Origin: Streptomyces pactum
Lineage (GTDB): Bacteria; Actinomycetota; Actinomycetes; Streptomycetales; Streptomycetaceae
NCBI RefSeq assembly: GCF_016031615.1
Contig: NZ_JACYXC010000001.1
Location: forward strand, 4,712,001-4,776,000
Direction of reading: 5' to 3'
Length of the DNA: 64,000 bases
The translations under genes were made by a program, and so were the position numbers. Under the pieces are notes generated by a model. It was not told the DNA's origin. It did no database searches and worked only from the letters and a program-made list of their open reading frames with translations. This document shows, one piece after another, positions 9,950 to 21,260 of the stretch (the first letter of the stretch is position 1; each line of letters opens with the position of its first letter).

Positions 9950-9984
9950 GGTGCCCCGGGGCGTCCGTGCGCCCCCGGGGCACC
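9950..9984 (+). terminator. Hairpin terminator after hpf
   Basis: 12-bp perfect stem GGTGCCCCGGGG / CCCCGGGGCACC (9950-9961 with 9973-9984) with an 11-nt loop, 46 nt after the hpf stop. Confidence 0.65.
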
Positions 9985-10125
9985 GGTGTGCCGCCCGTGG
10001 CAGCACCACCGCGCTGTCCAGGCATGAAATCATGGCTGCGAGCGCAACCGGCGCACAGACCGGACCGGTTGACGTCGCACAGCGATGTGCGGACAGCAGG
10101 GCCATGGCCTTCAGGGGGAGGAACG

Positions 10126-10869
10126 ATGGCGGACAGCTTCGGGCCCGTTGCCGGTGCGGACGGCGGCCACCGGGCCGGCGCCGGCACGGACGGGAGCGGG
10201 TCACGCGCGGAACCGATCAGGGTGCTGGTGGTGGACGACCACGAACTCTTCCGGCGCGGCCTGGAGATCGTCCTGGCCCAGGAGGAGGACATCGAGGTCG
10301 TCGGTGAGGCGGGGGACGGGGCGGAGGCCGTGGACAAGGCGGCCGACCTGCTCCCCGACATCGTGCTGATGGATGTGCGCATGCCCCGGCGGGGCGGCAT
10401 CGAGGCCTGCACCGCGATCAAGGAAGTGGCTCCCAGCGCCAAGATCATCATGCTGACGATCAGTGACGAGGAGGCCGACCTCTACGACGCGATCAAGGCC
10501 GGTGCGACGGGGTATCTGCTCAAGGAGATCTCCACCGACGAGGTGTCCGCCGCGATCCGGGCGGTGGCCGACGGCCAGTCGCAGATCAGCCCGTCGATGG
10601 CGTCCAAGCTGCTCACCGAGTTCAAGTCGATGATCCAGCGCACCGACGAGCGCCGTCTGGTGCCGGCGCCGCGGCTCACCGACCGGGAGCTGGAGGTGCT
10701 GAAGCTGGTGGCCACCGGGATGAACAACCGGGACATCGCCAAGGAGCTGTTCATCAGCGAGAACACCGTGAAGAACCACGTGCGGAACATCCTGGAGAAG
10801 CTCCAGCTGCACTCCCGGATGGAAGCGGTGGTCTACGCGATGCGGGAGAAGATCCTGGAGATCCGCTGA
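10126..10869 (+). CDS. NarL/FixJ-type (LuxR) response regulator
   Basis: 247 residues. A Gly/Ala/Asp-rich N-terminal extension of about 28 residues precedes the receiver domain (about 31-150), with D37/D38, phosphoacceptor D83 in DIVLMDVRMPRRGG and the switch region MLTISDEE. A linker leads to the LuxR helix-turn-helix (about 182-247) with LTDRELEVLKLVATGMNNRDIA and ENTVKNHVRNIL. ATG 10126 is preceded by GGGGGAGGAACG. No histidine kinase gene is adjacent, so it looks like an orphan regulator; the partner is unknown. Its position after hpf matches the remembered order near mtrA in Streptomyces. Confidence 0.93.
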   Translation: MADSFGPVAGADGGHRAGAGTDGSGSRAEPIRVLVVDDHELFRRGLEIVLAQEEDIEVVGEAGDGAEAVDKAADLLPDIVLMDVRMPRRGGIEACTAIKEVAPSAKIIMLTISDEEADLYDAIKAGATGYLLKEISTDEVSAAIRAVADGQSQISPSMASKLLTEFKSMIQRTDERRLVPAPRLTDRELEVLKLVATGMNNRDIAKELFISENTVKNHVRNILEKLQLHSRMEAVVYAMREKILEIR

Positions 10870-10891
10870 CGCGCCGGCGCGGACTCGCGCC

Positions 10892-10955
10892 CCGGCGCCG
10901 GACCGGCTCGGAGGCTCCGGCGTCCGGCGCCGGGCCGGCTCGGAGGCTCCGGCGC
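10892..10955. repeat. Tandem duplication, 32-bp unit
   Basis: Two adjacent 32-bp copies (10892-10923 and 10924-10955), each starting CCGGCGCCGG, with two differences. They lie 22 nt after the response-regulator stop in the 214-bp gap before the next (convergent) gene; the rest of the gap holds nothing recognisable. Confidence 0.85.
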
Positions 10956-11083
10956 CCCCGGACCGGACCGGAGTTGCGACGCAGGCGGGGTGTGCCCGCG
11001 CCGGCCGGGCCCCGCTGTGGCGCGTGCCCCGTGGGACGGCCGGCGGCCCCGCGACCGGTGGGTGACGGGGCCGCTTCCGGCGG

Positions 11084-12298
11084 TCAGTCCAGCGCGGCGG
11101 TGAGCGCGGCGGCCAGTTCCGGGCGGTCCACGCGTTCGACCCGCACCGCGTCACAGCCCACCCACTCCGCGGCCTCCCGGAGGGCCGCCGCCATCGGCGC
11201 CACCGCCCTGGGAGTCTCCAGCGACACCTGCCGCGCCACCAGCGTGCGGCCCTCGCGGGCCGGATCGACCCGGCCCAGCAGCCGGCCGCCGGAGAGCAGC
11301 GGCATGGCGAAGTAGCCGTACACCCGCTTCGCCTTCGGCACGTATGCCTCCAGCCGGTGGGTGAACCCGAAGATCCGCTCGGTCCGTGCCCGGTCCCATA
11401 TGAGGGAGTCGAAGGGCGACAGCAGGGTGGTGCGGTGCCGCCCGCCCTTGGCGGAGACCGCGGCCAGCGCCTCCGGGTCGGCCCAGGCCGGCTTGCCCCA
11501 GCCGGCCACCTCGACCGGCACCAGCCCGGTGTCCGCGATCACGCTGTCCACCTGCTCCGCCTTGAGCCGGTGGTAGTCGGCCAGGTCGGCGCGGGTGGCC
11601 ACCCCCAGCGACCGTCCCGCCAGCCGCACCAGCCGGCGCAGGCACTCGGCGTCGTCCAGCTCGTCGTGGAGCAGCGTGTCCGGCACCGCCCGCTCGGCCA
11701 GGTCGTACACCCGCTTCCAGCCGCGCCGCCGGGTGCACACCACCTCGCCGTACATCAGGGCCCGCTCCACGGCGACCTTCGCCTCCGACCAGTCCCACCA
11801 CGGGCCGCCGTTCTTCGCACCCCCCAGTTCGGTCGCGGTCAGCGGCCCCCGCTCGCGCAGCTGGGCGATCACCGTCTCGTACGCCCCGTCCGCCAGGTCG
11901 TGGTACCACTGCGGGCGGGCACGGTAGGCGCGCCGCCGGAACGCGAAGTGCGGCCACTCCTCGATGGGCAGCACACACGCCGCGTGCGACCAGTACTCGA
12001 AGCCGGTCGGGCCGCCCCCGGGTCCGTCGCCGACGGACCAGTACGCCTCCTCGACCGCGGTCCGGCCGACCGCGCCCAGCCGTGCGTACGGCACCAGCTC
12101 GTGCGAGCGGGCGAGTACGGAGATGGTGTCCAGCTGCACCGCGCCCAGATGGCGCAGCACGCCGCGCACCCCGGCGGCGCGGTCCGGGGCGCCCAGCAGG
12201 CCCTGGGCGCGCAGTGCCATACGGCGGGCCTCGTCCGCGGTGAGGGACAGCTCGGGCGCGGGTGCGGGAGGTGTGGCAGGCGTGGCGGGGCTCGTCAT
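11084..12298 (-). CDS. YcaQ/AlkX-family winged-helix DNA glycosylase (crosslink repair)
   Basis: 404 residues. Matches the HTH_42 / YcaQ family, whose members unhook DNA interstrand crosslinks and remove bulky alkylated bases. The helix-turn-helix region has RHLGAVQLDTISVLARS with Q55-L56-D57, corresponding to the catalytic Q-x-D motif reported for AlkX/YcaQ (as opposed to Q-x-Q in AlkZ). Other family landmarks are EYWSHAACVLPIEEWP and the C-terminal LLSPFDSLIWDRARTERIFGF. In antibiotic producers the family often protects against self-made DNA-damaging metabolites, but nothing biosynthetic is next door here. The start at ATG 12298 has only a weak ribosome site, so a GTG a few codons upstream is possible. 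Confidence 0.88.
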   Translation of the reverse strand: MTSPATPATPPAPAPELSLTADEARRMALRAQGLLGAPDRAAGVRGVLRHLGAVQLDTISVLARSHELVPYARLGAVGRTAVEEAYWSVGDGPGGGPTGFEYWSHAACVLPIEEWPHFAFRRRAYRARPQWYHDLADGAYETVIAQLRERGPLTATELGGAKNGGPWWDWSEAKVAVERALMYGEVVCTRRRGWKRVYDLAERAVPDTLLHDELDDAECLRRLVRLAGRSLGVATRADLADYHRLKAEQVDSVIADTGLVPVEVAGWGKPAWADPEALAAVSAKGGRHRTTLLSPFDSLIWDRARTERIFGFTHRLEAYVPKAKRVYGYFAMPLLSGGRLLGRVDPAREGRTLVARQVSLETPRAVAPMAAALREAAEWVGCDAVRVERVDRPELAAALTAALD

Positions 12299-13611
12299 GG
12301 AGGACACGGTAGAGGCCACCACCGACAACGCGGCCCGCGCGGGGGAGAGATGCGCGCGGTGTGCCCGCCGGGCGTGCGGCGGGCGCCGTGCGGCGTGGGG
12401 TGGGGCGGCGGTGCCGTGTGGCGGTCCGGTTACGGCCGCGGGGCGGACGCCCGGACTTGCAGGACTTCCGGGCTCGCCGGACGGCGACCTCGTGGCCGGG
12501 CTCGCCGGGCGTCCGGGATGTGGCGGTGGGCCGGCCGGGGTGGGGGTCACTCGTTTCGGGGACCTCCGCCCGGGCCGGAGCGCGGGCCGGAGCGCGGGCC
12601 GGGGTGTGTGTCGCGGGCCCGGCGTGCCCGGTGGGCCGGTCTCTTCCCGCGGGGCATGTGCCGTGTGCCCGGCGTGCCGGGCCGGCCGGCGGCTTCATGC
12701 CCGGGTGCGTGGCGCATGCCCGGTCGGCGACTCGCGGCGGGGTAGTGCCGCGTGTGCGGCGTGCCCGGTGGGCCGGTGTCTTCGCGTCGGGGACCGAGGC
12801 CCGGGCGGGGGCCCGTACCGGTGCCTTCGGCCGGCTGCGCCGATGCCCCGGGGCCCGTGCTGACACCGACGGGGTCCGACCCCGTGTACCGGCACCGGCC
12901 TCCGTCGGCGCCCGGCACCGACCCGTACTGGCTTTGAGCCGAGGCCCGGCTGGGTCGGGGCCCTTCCTCGCGGTCGGTCGTTCACAGAGGGGCTGGTGCC
13001 CTCCCCGGCCGGTCGGAGCCCGGGCCTGCCCGTACCGGCGCCTCCAGCTGGGCCGCCCCCGCCTCGGGCCGGCACGCACCCGAGGTGTGTCCGCTCTGTC
13101 CGATGGGCGGCCGCTCGCGCGGCCGCCGCCGCGACTGTGTGGGCCCGAACCGCCCCTCGGGCGCCGGCCCTGTGGGGGTTCCGCCGGGACGGGGTCGCCC
13201 GGCCGTCCGACGTGGTCGGTTCGCCAGTTCCCGGCCGCCTGCCGGTCCGGGTGGGCCGACCGCGGGGACGGAGCCGTCCGCCTCGGGTCTTCGTATGGTC
13301 CGGCGGCCGTCCGCCGCGACGGGGTCGTGAGCCGGGCGCCCGGCCGTCCGGCGTGATCGGTCCGCCGGTTCCGGGCCGCCCGCCGGTTCGGCCGACCACT
13401 TCGGGCATCGGCTCACCGGTCCGGCCGCGGTGCCGACCGGTCCCGGGTCCGCGCCCCGCCTTCGGGCCTCGGGGCTGCCGGGCTCCGGGGGCCGGCGCGC
13501 CGCGGGCCGCCGGGCCGGCCGGGCCGGTCTCGCCCCGGCTACGGGCGGGGCCCCCGGGGTGGCTCAGGCCGTCGCGCCGGCCGGGGCCCCGCCCGGGCCG
13601 CCGGGGGTGGC
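12299..13611. repeat. 1.3-kb gene-free region of degenerate GC-rich repeats
   Basis: Long open frames exist on both strands only because stops are rare at this GC; their products are Arg/Pro/Gly-rich with no family resemblance. Direct repeats seen: a 21-bp block starting CGGCGTGCCCGGTGGGCC at 12620-12640 and 12757-12777, and a ~50-bp block starting GCCCGGCCGTCCG at about 13196-13246 and 13337-13389 (period ~141 bp). Confidence 0.65.
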
Positions 13612-14211
13612 TCAGCCCGTCGTGGCGGGCGGGGCCGGGAGGTAGGGGGGTGGCGGAGGGGAGGCACAGGTCGGAGGGGAGGAGGAGCCGACCCAGCCGT
13701 CCCGCCGGCTCCCGCCGTGCAGCAGCCGCGCCCGCAGGGTGCCCTCCATCCGGAAGCCGATCTTCTGCGCGACGGCCCGGGACCCGGCGTTCCCCACCTC
13801 CGCGTACCACTCCAGCCGCTCCACGCCCAGCTCGGTGAAGGCCCACCGGGCCAGGGCGCGCCCCGCCTCGGTGGTGTATCCGCGGCCCCGGTGCTCCTTG
13901 GCGGTCCAGTAGCCCAGCTCGGCCTGGCGTTCCGGGGCGGCCAGCAGGTTCAGCCGTACCAGACCGACCGCGCCGACCAGCACCCCTTCGTCCCGGGTGG
14001 TGACGGCGAAGTCATAGGCGGTGTCGTCGCGCCAGCCCTGCGGGGCGATCCGGCAGACGAAGTCCTCGGCGTGCTCGCGCGTGTACGGAGACGGAACGTT
14101 CGTCCAGCGCGGGATGTCCGGGTCCTGACAAGCAGCGTGGACCGCGGGCACGTCGGAGGGCGTGTGCGGGCGCAGGACCAGGCGCTCGGTGGTGAGGGTG
14201 ACGGGCTCCAT
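13612..14211 (-). CDS. GNAT N-acetyltransferase (RimJ/RimL-like), C-terminus probably shifted
   Basis: 199 residues. Starts MEPVTLTTERLVLRPHTPSD, typical of RimJ/RimL-type acetyltransferases, with the acetyl-CoA loop KEHRGRGYTTEAGRALA and VGNAGSRAVAQKIGFRMEGTL. The substrate is unknown; this group acetylates protein N-termini or small amines. The last ~20 residues read RRDGWVGSSSPPTC followed by a Pro run, whereas family members end RRDGWVGSLLPSDL. The sequence LLPSDLCLPSATPLP is present in the next frame, so one base is probably missing in the C-rich run at 13671-13690 (seen as G on the plus strand). Catalytic parts are unaffected. Confidence 0.85.
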   Translation of the reverse strand: MEPVTLTTERLVLRPHTPSDVPAVHAACQDPDIPRWTNVPSPYTREHAEDFVCRIAPQGWRDDTAYDFAVTTRDEGVLVGAVGLVRLNLLAAPERQAELGYWTAKEHRGRGYTTEAGRALARWAFTELGVERLEWYAEVGNAGSRAVAQKIGFRMEGTLRARLLHGGSRRDGWVGSSSPPTCASPPPPPYLPAPPATTG

Positions 14212-14605
14212 GCCGGAAGTGTGGTCCCCGGCGCGCCCGGCGGCGACCTCTTTTCCCCGGTTTCCCCCGGTCACCGGCCTGCGGGCGGTCCGCTCCCCGG
14301 ACCGCTCGCGGCAGCGGCGGCGTGTCGGCGGCCCCGACCCGCCCGTGGCACCCCTGCCCGGCCCGCGGTGGGCGGTCCCCGGCCGGGGGCGGTCAGGCCC
14401 CGCGGCCGGACCTTGATCGGGCACCCTGGGGCCGCCCGGCGCGTTGATACGGGCACAGGCGACACCCGGTCTTCGGACGGGCGGACCTCCCGGCGTGGCG
14501 GGGTCCTGTCTTACGATGGCCGTTGCGGCGGGGCCAGCGCCGCTCGATAATGCCGCGCCAGCGCACCCGACCGTGCCACGCCCGACCGGCAAGGAGCCAG
14601 CCTAA
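14212..14605. other. Divergent intergenic region, secA upstream
   Basis: 394 bp between the divergent GNAT and secA starts. A TACGAT hexamer at 14512-14517 is a good -10 candidate for secA, implying a leader of roughly 85 nt; no clear -35. Nothing else recognised. Confidence 0.4.
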
Positions 14606-17455
<2,850 letters not shown>

Positions 17456-17501
17456 CCCGCGCGGAGCGCGGGGCACCGCCCGCGGCGGTGGTGTGAACGA
17501 C

Positions 17502-17540
17502 GGGCCGGGGACGGCGGCGGACAGCCGCGGTCCCCGGCCC
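17502..17540. terminator. Hairpin between secA and the convergent gene
   Basis: GGGCCGGGGAC (17502-17512) pairs with GTCCCCGGCCC (17530-17540), with an inner GCGG-ACAG-CCGC helix at 17517-17528. It lies between two convergent stops and so is probably shared. Confidence 0.75.
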
Positions 17541-17581
17541 GCCGGCGTATCGCCTGATGTGCGGGCCCGCGCACCGGGGCG

Positions 17582-18136
17582 TCATGGCTGGGGCGGCTCC
17601 GGGCGGCCTGCCGGGCCGAGGTCCACGGCGGCGCAGCGCCAGCGGTCGTCCCGTCCCCGCTCCAGCCGGAAGGCGAACGCGATCAGCCGGTCGTCGAAGG
17701 CCACCCGGGCGAACGCCTCGATCACGCCGTCCCGGGGGCGGGACTCGTCGCAGCGCGCCACGTAGGGCGCCTCGGTGCCGGTCGCCCGGGGCCGCAGCGG
17801 GGTGCGGGGTGCCAGCTCCACCAGCCGGTCGTACGCCTCGGGCAGGGCGTGGCCGAGCAGCGTGTGGACCGGGCGCCGTCCGCTGAGAGTGAGCAGCAGC
17901 CGGTGGGCGAACCAGTAGCGGGGCTGGGTCTCCTGCGCCTGACGGCGGGCCGCCACGGTGGCCGCCCTGGACACCGGGCGCGGCGGGCCCGACCGCCGGG
18001 CGCCACCCCGCCCCGCCGGCCGGCCCGGACCCGGTGACCGGGTGGCGCCCGGCCGGCCGGGCGGCCGGCTCGCGCCGGGGCCCGGACCCGGTGGCCGGGT
18101 GGCGGCCGGCGAGGTCCGCCGGCCTTGCGTCGGCAC
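17582..18136 (-). CDS. Rv3235-family protein
   Basis: About 184 residues from the GTG chosen here. The conserved C-terminal half has PRYWFAHRLLLTLSGRRPVH, LLGHALPEAYDRLVELAP, GVIEAFARVAFDDR and a closing DDRWRCAAVDLG block, the signature of the Rv3235 family found next to secA in actinobacteria; its molecular function is not known. The N-terminal part is Pro/Arg/Gly-rich and poorly conserved in the family, so the start is uncertain. Upstream on the same strand a different frame stays open to 19047 and may be the true N-terminus if one base is missing near 18137-18180. Confidence 0.7.
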   Translation of the reverse strand: MPTQGRRTSPAATRPPGPGPGASRPPGRPGATRSPGPGRPAGRGGARRSGPPRPVSRAATVAARRQAQETQPRYWFAHRLLLTLSGRRPVHTLLGHALPEAYDRLVELAPRTPLRPRATGTEAPYVARCDESRPRDGVIEAFARVAFDDRLIAFAFRLERGRDDRWRCAAVDLGPAGRPEPPQP

Positions 18137-18137
18137 C

Positions 18138-19047
18138 CGGCCGGGGCCGGGGACACCCCGCCCGGCGGGGCGGGGGACCGGTCGGTGACCGGAGCCGCGC
18201 CGCCCGGCTCCGGCGGCAGGTGGCCCGGTACGGGTTCTCGCGCGGGCCCCGGTACGGCTACGCGCGGGCCCGGCACGTCGGCCGGCGTGCCCGGTGCGCT
18301 CGGCCCATCCGGTACGCCCGGTCCTCCCGGTGTGTCCGGTGTGTCCGCTGCCGGTGCCTCCGGGGCCGGGGTGCCGGGTGCGCCGGGTGCCGGGGCGTGT
18401 CCGCATCCGCACCCGGTACCGCGTGGGGCGGTCGGGCCGGGCACGGCCCCCGAGGCGTGTTCGCTTCCGGGACTGTGCCCGTGCCCCGGACCGGGACCGG
18501 TGGCCGGGGTGCCACGCTCGTTACGCCCGTTTCCCGTGGCGTGCCCGCCGCCGGGTCCGTGTCCCCTTCCCGGGCCGTGCCCGGCGCCGGGGTGGCACCC
18601 GCACCGGGGGTGGTGCGCGGAGTTCGGGTCGTGCCCGGAGGCCAAGTCGCGTCCGCGTCCCGGCCTGTGCCCGTCCCCCAAGCCGTGCCTGCACCCCTCG
18701 TGTCCGCCTCCCGGGCCGTGCCCGGTACTGGGGTGGCACGCGCACCCGGCGTGATGCCCGCGCTCGCTGCCGTGCCCGGAGTTCGGGTGGTGTCCGCTTT
18801 CCGGCCGGTTCGCGTCCCCCGGGCCGTGCCCCTCGCGTCCGTACTCCGGGGCGTTTCCGTTTCCCGGCCCGTGTCCGTCCCCCGGCCCGTGCCCGTCCCC
18901 CTCTTGCCCGGACCCCGGGCCGTGCCCGGCTTTCCCGCCGTGCCGGCACTCCGTACCGGGGTCGCGGCCGGTGCCGGGCCCGGTGTCCGGGACCGGGCCG
19001 GGGTCGGCGCCGATGCCGGTGCTGGTCGTGACTGTGGTTCCGCTCAT
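18138..19047 (-). CDS. Possible Gly/His/Pro/Cys-rich reading frame upstream of Rv3235-like gene
   Basis: From ATG 19047 a frame of about 300 codons runs towards the Rv3235-like gene, in another phase. It encodes repeats such as GHGPGDGHGPGNGN, GSERGHHAGCACHPSTGHG and HHPRCGCHPGAGHG, then a Pro/Ala-rich stretch. Third codon positions are mostly G or C while second positions are often A, which favours coding, and a lower-GC promoter-like island lies just upstream at 19085-19125. Against it, the DNA is made of degenerate repeats like other gene-free gaps in this window. It could be a separate protein, the N-terminus of the Rv3235-like protein with one base missing, or non-coding. No known family recognised. 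Confidence 0.3.
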
Positions 19048-19371
19048 CCCTACCGCCCCCGCGGAACGAGGCGCGAAGCCCCGCGCGTACTCGTTGGTAA
19101 CAACCGTGGGGAGTCTTCTACCGGCGGTTTTTCCGCACGGGCAAGGCGGGTGGCCGGGGGCGGCACCGCTCGGTCCGGTTCACCTATCCGGGGCACCGCG
19201 GTACCGGCCGTCGACGCGGTGCGCGGCCCTCCGGCGCCGGGTGCCGCGGCCCGCCGGCCGGTCCGCTGCGGCCCCGCTCCGTGCCACCGGGCGGTGCCCC
19301 GCGGCCCGTATGCTGGCGGGGTATCCGTCCCGCCCGGCACCCGTCGAAGGGTCCTCACGAAAGCGGCAGCC
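19048..19371. other. Divergent intergenic region with promoter-like elements
   Basis: 324 bp. On the plus strand TATGCT at 19309-19314 is a good -10 candidate for the DUF6912 gene. An island of lower GC near 19085-19125 contains GTTGGTAACAAC, a near-inverted repeat (GTTG-N4-CAAC), which may serve the minus-strand reading frame starting at 19047. Confidence 0.4.
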
Positions 19372-19878
19372 ATGCGCGTCTACGTCCCCCTGACCCTGCC
19401 CGGGCTCGCCGAGGCGTACGAGGCGGGCGTACTGGGCCCGGCGCCGCTGGACGCCTACGCGGTGACCCCCGGGCTGCGCGAGTGGTACGTCTCCTCCGAC
19501 ATCGAGGAGCTGGAGTACGCGGCGCTCAGCCGGGCGGCCCAGGCGTCGCTGCGCCGGCTCGCCGCCGACCCGCGGGCCGCCCGGCGCCGGGTGGTCGTCG
19601 CCCTCGACGTGGCCGACGGTGCGGCGGTGGCCGACCCGGACCGCAGCCTGGACCACGCCGCGCTGGGGGAGGTCCGCATCGCCACCACCGTGCCGCTGGC
19701 CAAGGCCGCCGCCGTGCACATCGACTCGGAGGACGCGGAGGCGGACATCGCCGCGGCGGCCGAGGCGCTCGGCGCGGCCGACCTCGGTGACGACGACGCG
19801 CAGTTCGTGGTGGACGGGGCCGAGGACCACGAGCTGATGTGGTACGCGACACAGGAGATCCCCAACCTCATCGGGTGA
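19372..19878 (+). CDS. DUF6912 family protein
   Basis: 168 residues starting MRVYVPLTLPGLAEAYEAGVL. The family is conserved in Streptomyces beside the secA region but has no assigned function. Recognisable blocks are DAYAVTPGLREWYVSSD, EELEYAALSRAAQASLR, VALDVADG and the acidic end DELMWYATQEIPNLIG-type tail (here EDHELMWYATQEI). No signal peptide or membrane segment is seen, so it is probably cytoplasmic. ATG 19372 was chosen on the conserved N-terminus; ribosome binding is weak. A 16-bp direct repeat begins at its last codons (see next entry). Confidence 0.85.
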   Translation: MRVYVPLTLPGLAEAYEAGVLGPAPLDAYAVTPGLREWYVSSDIEELEYAALSRAAQASLRRLAADPRAARRRVVVALDVADGAAVADPDRSLDHAALGEVRIATTVPLAKAAAVHIDSEDAEADIAAAAEALGAADLGDDDAQFVVDGAEDHELMWYATQEIPNLIG

Positions 19879-20355
19879 CGACGCCCGGCCCGGTGCCCCC
19901 GGAGGCGGCGCGCTGGTGACGACGCCCGGCGGCGTGTTCCGGTGATCGGCGCGCCCGGTACGTCCGCCGCCCGGATCGGGCACGCCGCCCGCCCGGGGGC
20001 CGGCCCTCGGGAGACCTCGCGGCCGCCCTTCCCGGTCCCGGACACTCCGCGCGTCCGCGGGGGCGCGCAGTCGGACGGGCCATGTGGGCAGGGCACGTTG
20101 ACGGTACGTCCGGTGCCGGCGCGGTGTCCCCGCGCGGCGCGCGGCGGTGTCCCGACACGACGTGCGGCGGAGGCCGGTGCGGTGCCCGGTGGCTGCCCGG
20201 CGCGGCGCGCGGTGGACGCCCGGATGGCCGGGGCCCGGCGCCCGGCGGACCGGGTGCCTCCGGTGACCCGCCGGTGCGGGGCCGCCGTCCGGAGGGGAAG
20301 CCTCTCCCCGAGGCCGTCGGCGCGGCTGTCGGAGCCCGTCGGTACCGTCGTCGGA
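19879..20355. other. Gap before HAD gene, with short direct repeat and leaderless promoter
   Basis: 477 bp. GGTGACGACGCCCGGC occurs at 19874-19889 (covering the DUF6912 stop) and 19915-19930, a 41-bp period. TACCGT at 20343-20348 lies 7 nt before the HAD ATG, suggesting a leaderless transcript. Otherwise GC-rich sequence without a recognisable gene. Confidence 0.45.
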
Positions 20356-21042
20356 ATGGGGAAGCACGTGGCACACATCGTCTGGGACTGGAACGGCACC
20401 CTCCTGCACGACATCGACGCCGTGATGACGGCGACCAACGCGTCGTTCGCGGAGCTGGGACTTGAGCCGCTCACGCTGGAGCGCTACCGGGACCTGTACT
20501 GCGTACCGGTCCCGCGCTTCTACGAGCGGCTGATGGGCCGGCTGCCCACGGACGAGGAGTGGGAGGTGATGGACGCGGCGTTCCACCGGCACTACCGGGA
20601 GGCGGCGCGGAACGCCGCGCTGGCCGCCGGGGCCCGGGAGCTGCTCGCCGACTGGCACTCCGCGGGACTGACCCAGTCGCTGTGCTCGCTCGCCTCGCAC
20701 GACCACCTCGTCCCGCTGGTGCGGACGCACGGCATCGACGGCTACTTCGCGCGGGTGGACGGCCGGGTGGACCCCAAGCAGCACGGGAAGGCCGGTCAGA
20801 TGGTGCGGCACCTGGCGGCGCTGGAGGGGGTCTCCCCGGAGCGGGTGGTGGTGATCGGCGACGCGGTGGACGACGCGTCGGCCGCCGCGGCCGCGGGGGC
20901 GCACGCCGTGCTCTACACCGGCGGGTCGCAGTCCCGGGCCTGTCTGGAGGCCGCCGGGGTGCCGGTGGTGGACACCCTCGCGGAGGCGGCCGAGCTGGCC
21001 CGGGAGCTGGCCGGCCGGCGGCCGGTGAGCGGCCTGAACTGA
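20356..21042 (+). CDS. HAD-superfamily hydrolase (phosphoglycolate-phosphatase-like)
   Basis: 228 residues. Motif I is HIVWDWNGTLL: nucleophile D11, but the usual second Asp of DxDGT is Asn (N13). Motif II Ser/Thr is in LCSLASHDH, motif III Lys in VDPKQHGKAGQM, and motif IV in VVVIGDAVDDASAAAAAG. A cap of about 60 helical residues follows motif I, as in Gph-type HAD enzymes. Substrate unknown. The Asn replacement removes the usual general acid/base, but DWNGT variants are widespread in actinobacterial members, so this is probably an active subfamily rather than a dead copy. Start at ATG 20356, 7 nt after a -10-like TACCGT. Confidence 0.88.
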   Translation: MGKHVAHIVWDWNGTLLHDIDAVMTATNASFAELGLEPLTLERYRDLYCVPVPRFYERLMGRLPTDEEWEVMDAAFHRHYREAARNAALAAGARELLADWHSAGLTQSLCSLASHDHLVPLVRTHGIDGYFARVDGRVDPKQHGKAGQMVRHLAALEGVSPERVVVIGDAVDDASAAAAAGAHAVLYTGGSQSRACLEAAGVPVVDTLAEAAELARELAGRRPVSGLN

Positions 21043-21180
21043 CGCGGGCGGCGGGCCCGCGGGGCGGGCAGGAGCCGACGCGGACGGCGGGCCGCGGGGC
21101 GGGGGCGGGAGCTGACGCGGCGGCGGGCGCGCGGGGGAACGGCCTGAACCGACGCGGGCGGCGGCCCCCGGGGTGGGACA
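21031..21180. repeat. Minisatellite overlapping the HAD gene 3' end
   Basis: Four degenerate tandem copies of a 36-37 bp unit starting GACGCGGGCGGCGGG at 21041, 21077, 21114 and 21151. The block GGCCTGAACTGACGCGGGCG at 21031, which contains the HAD stop codon, is repeated nearly exactly at 21141, so the gene's last codons are part of the repeat. Confidence 0.85.
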
Positions 21181-21224
21181 GGCGCCGGGCGGGCCGGAAA
21201 TCCCGTCCGGCGCCTGCGACCCCA

Positions 21225-21250
21225 TCCCCGGCCGCACCGGCGGCCGGGGA
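21225..21250. terminator. Hairpin between convergent HAD and DJ-1 genes
   Basis: 10-bp stem TCCCCGGCCG / CGGCCGGGGA (21225-21234 with 21241-21250), loop CACCGG. A second weaker hairpin (GGCGCCGG / CCGGCGCC) lies at 21181-21213. Placed between convergent stops. Confidence 0.65.
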
Positions 21251-21260
21251 CGTCGGGCGG

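Noticed and set aside
12361..13846. Long overlapping open frames on both strands between the glycosylase and GNAT genes
   Set aside because: Products are Arg/Pro/Gly-rich without domains, no ribosome sites, and the DNA consists of degenerate repeats; frames stay open only because stops are rare at this GC.
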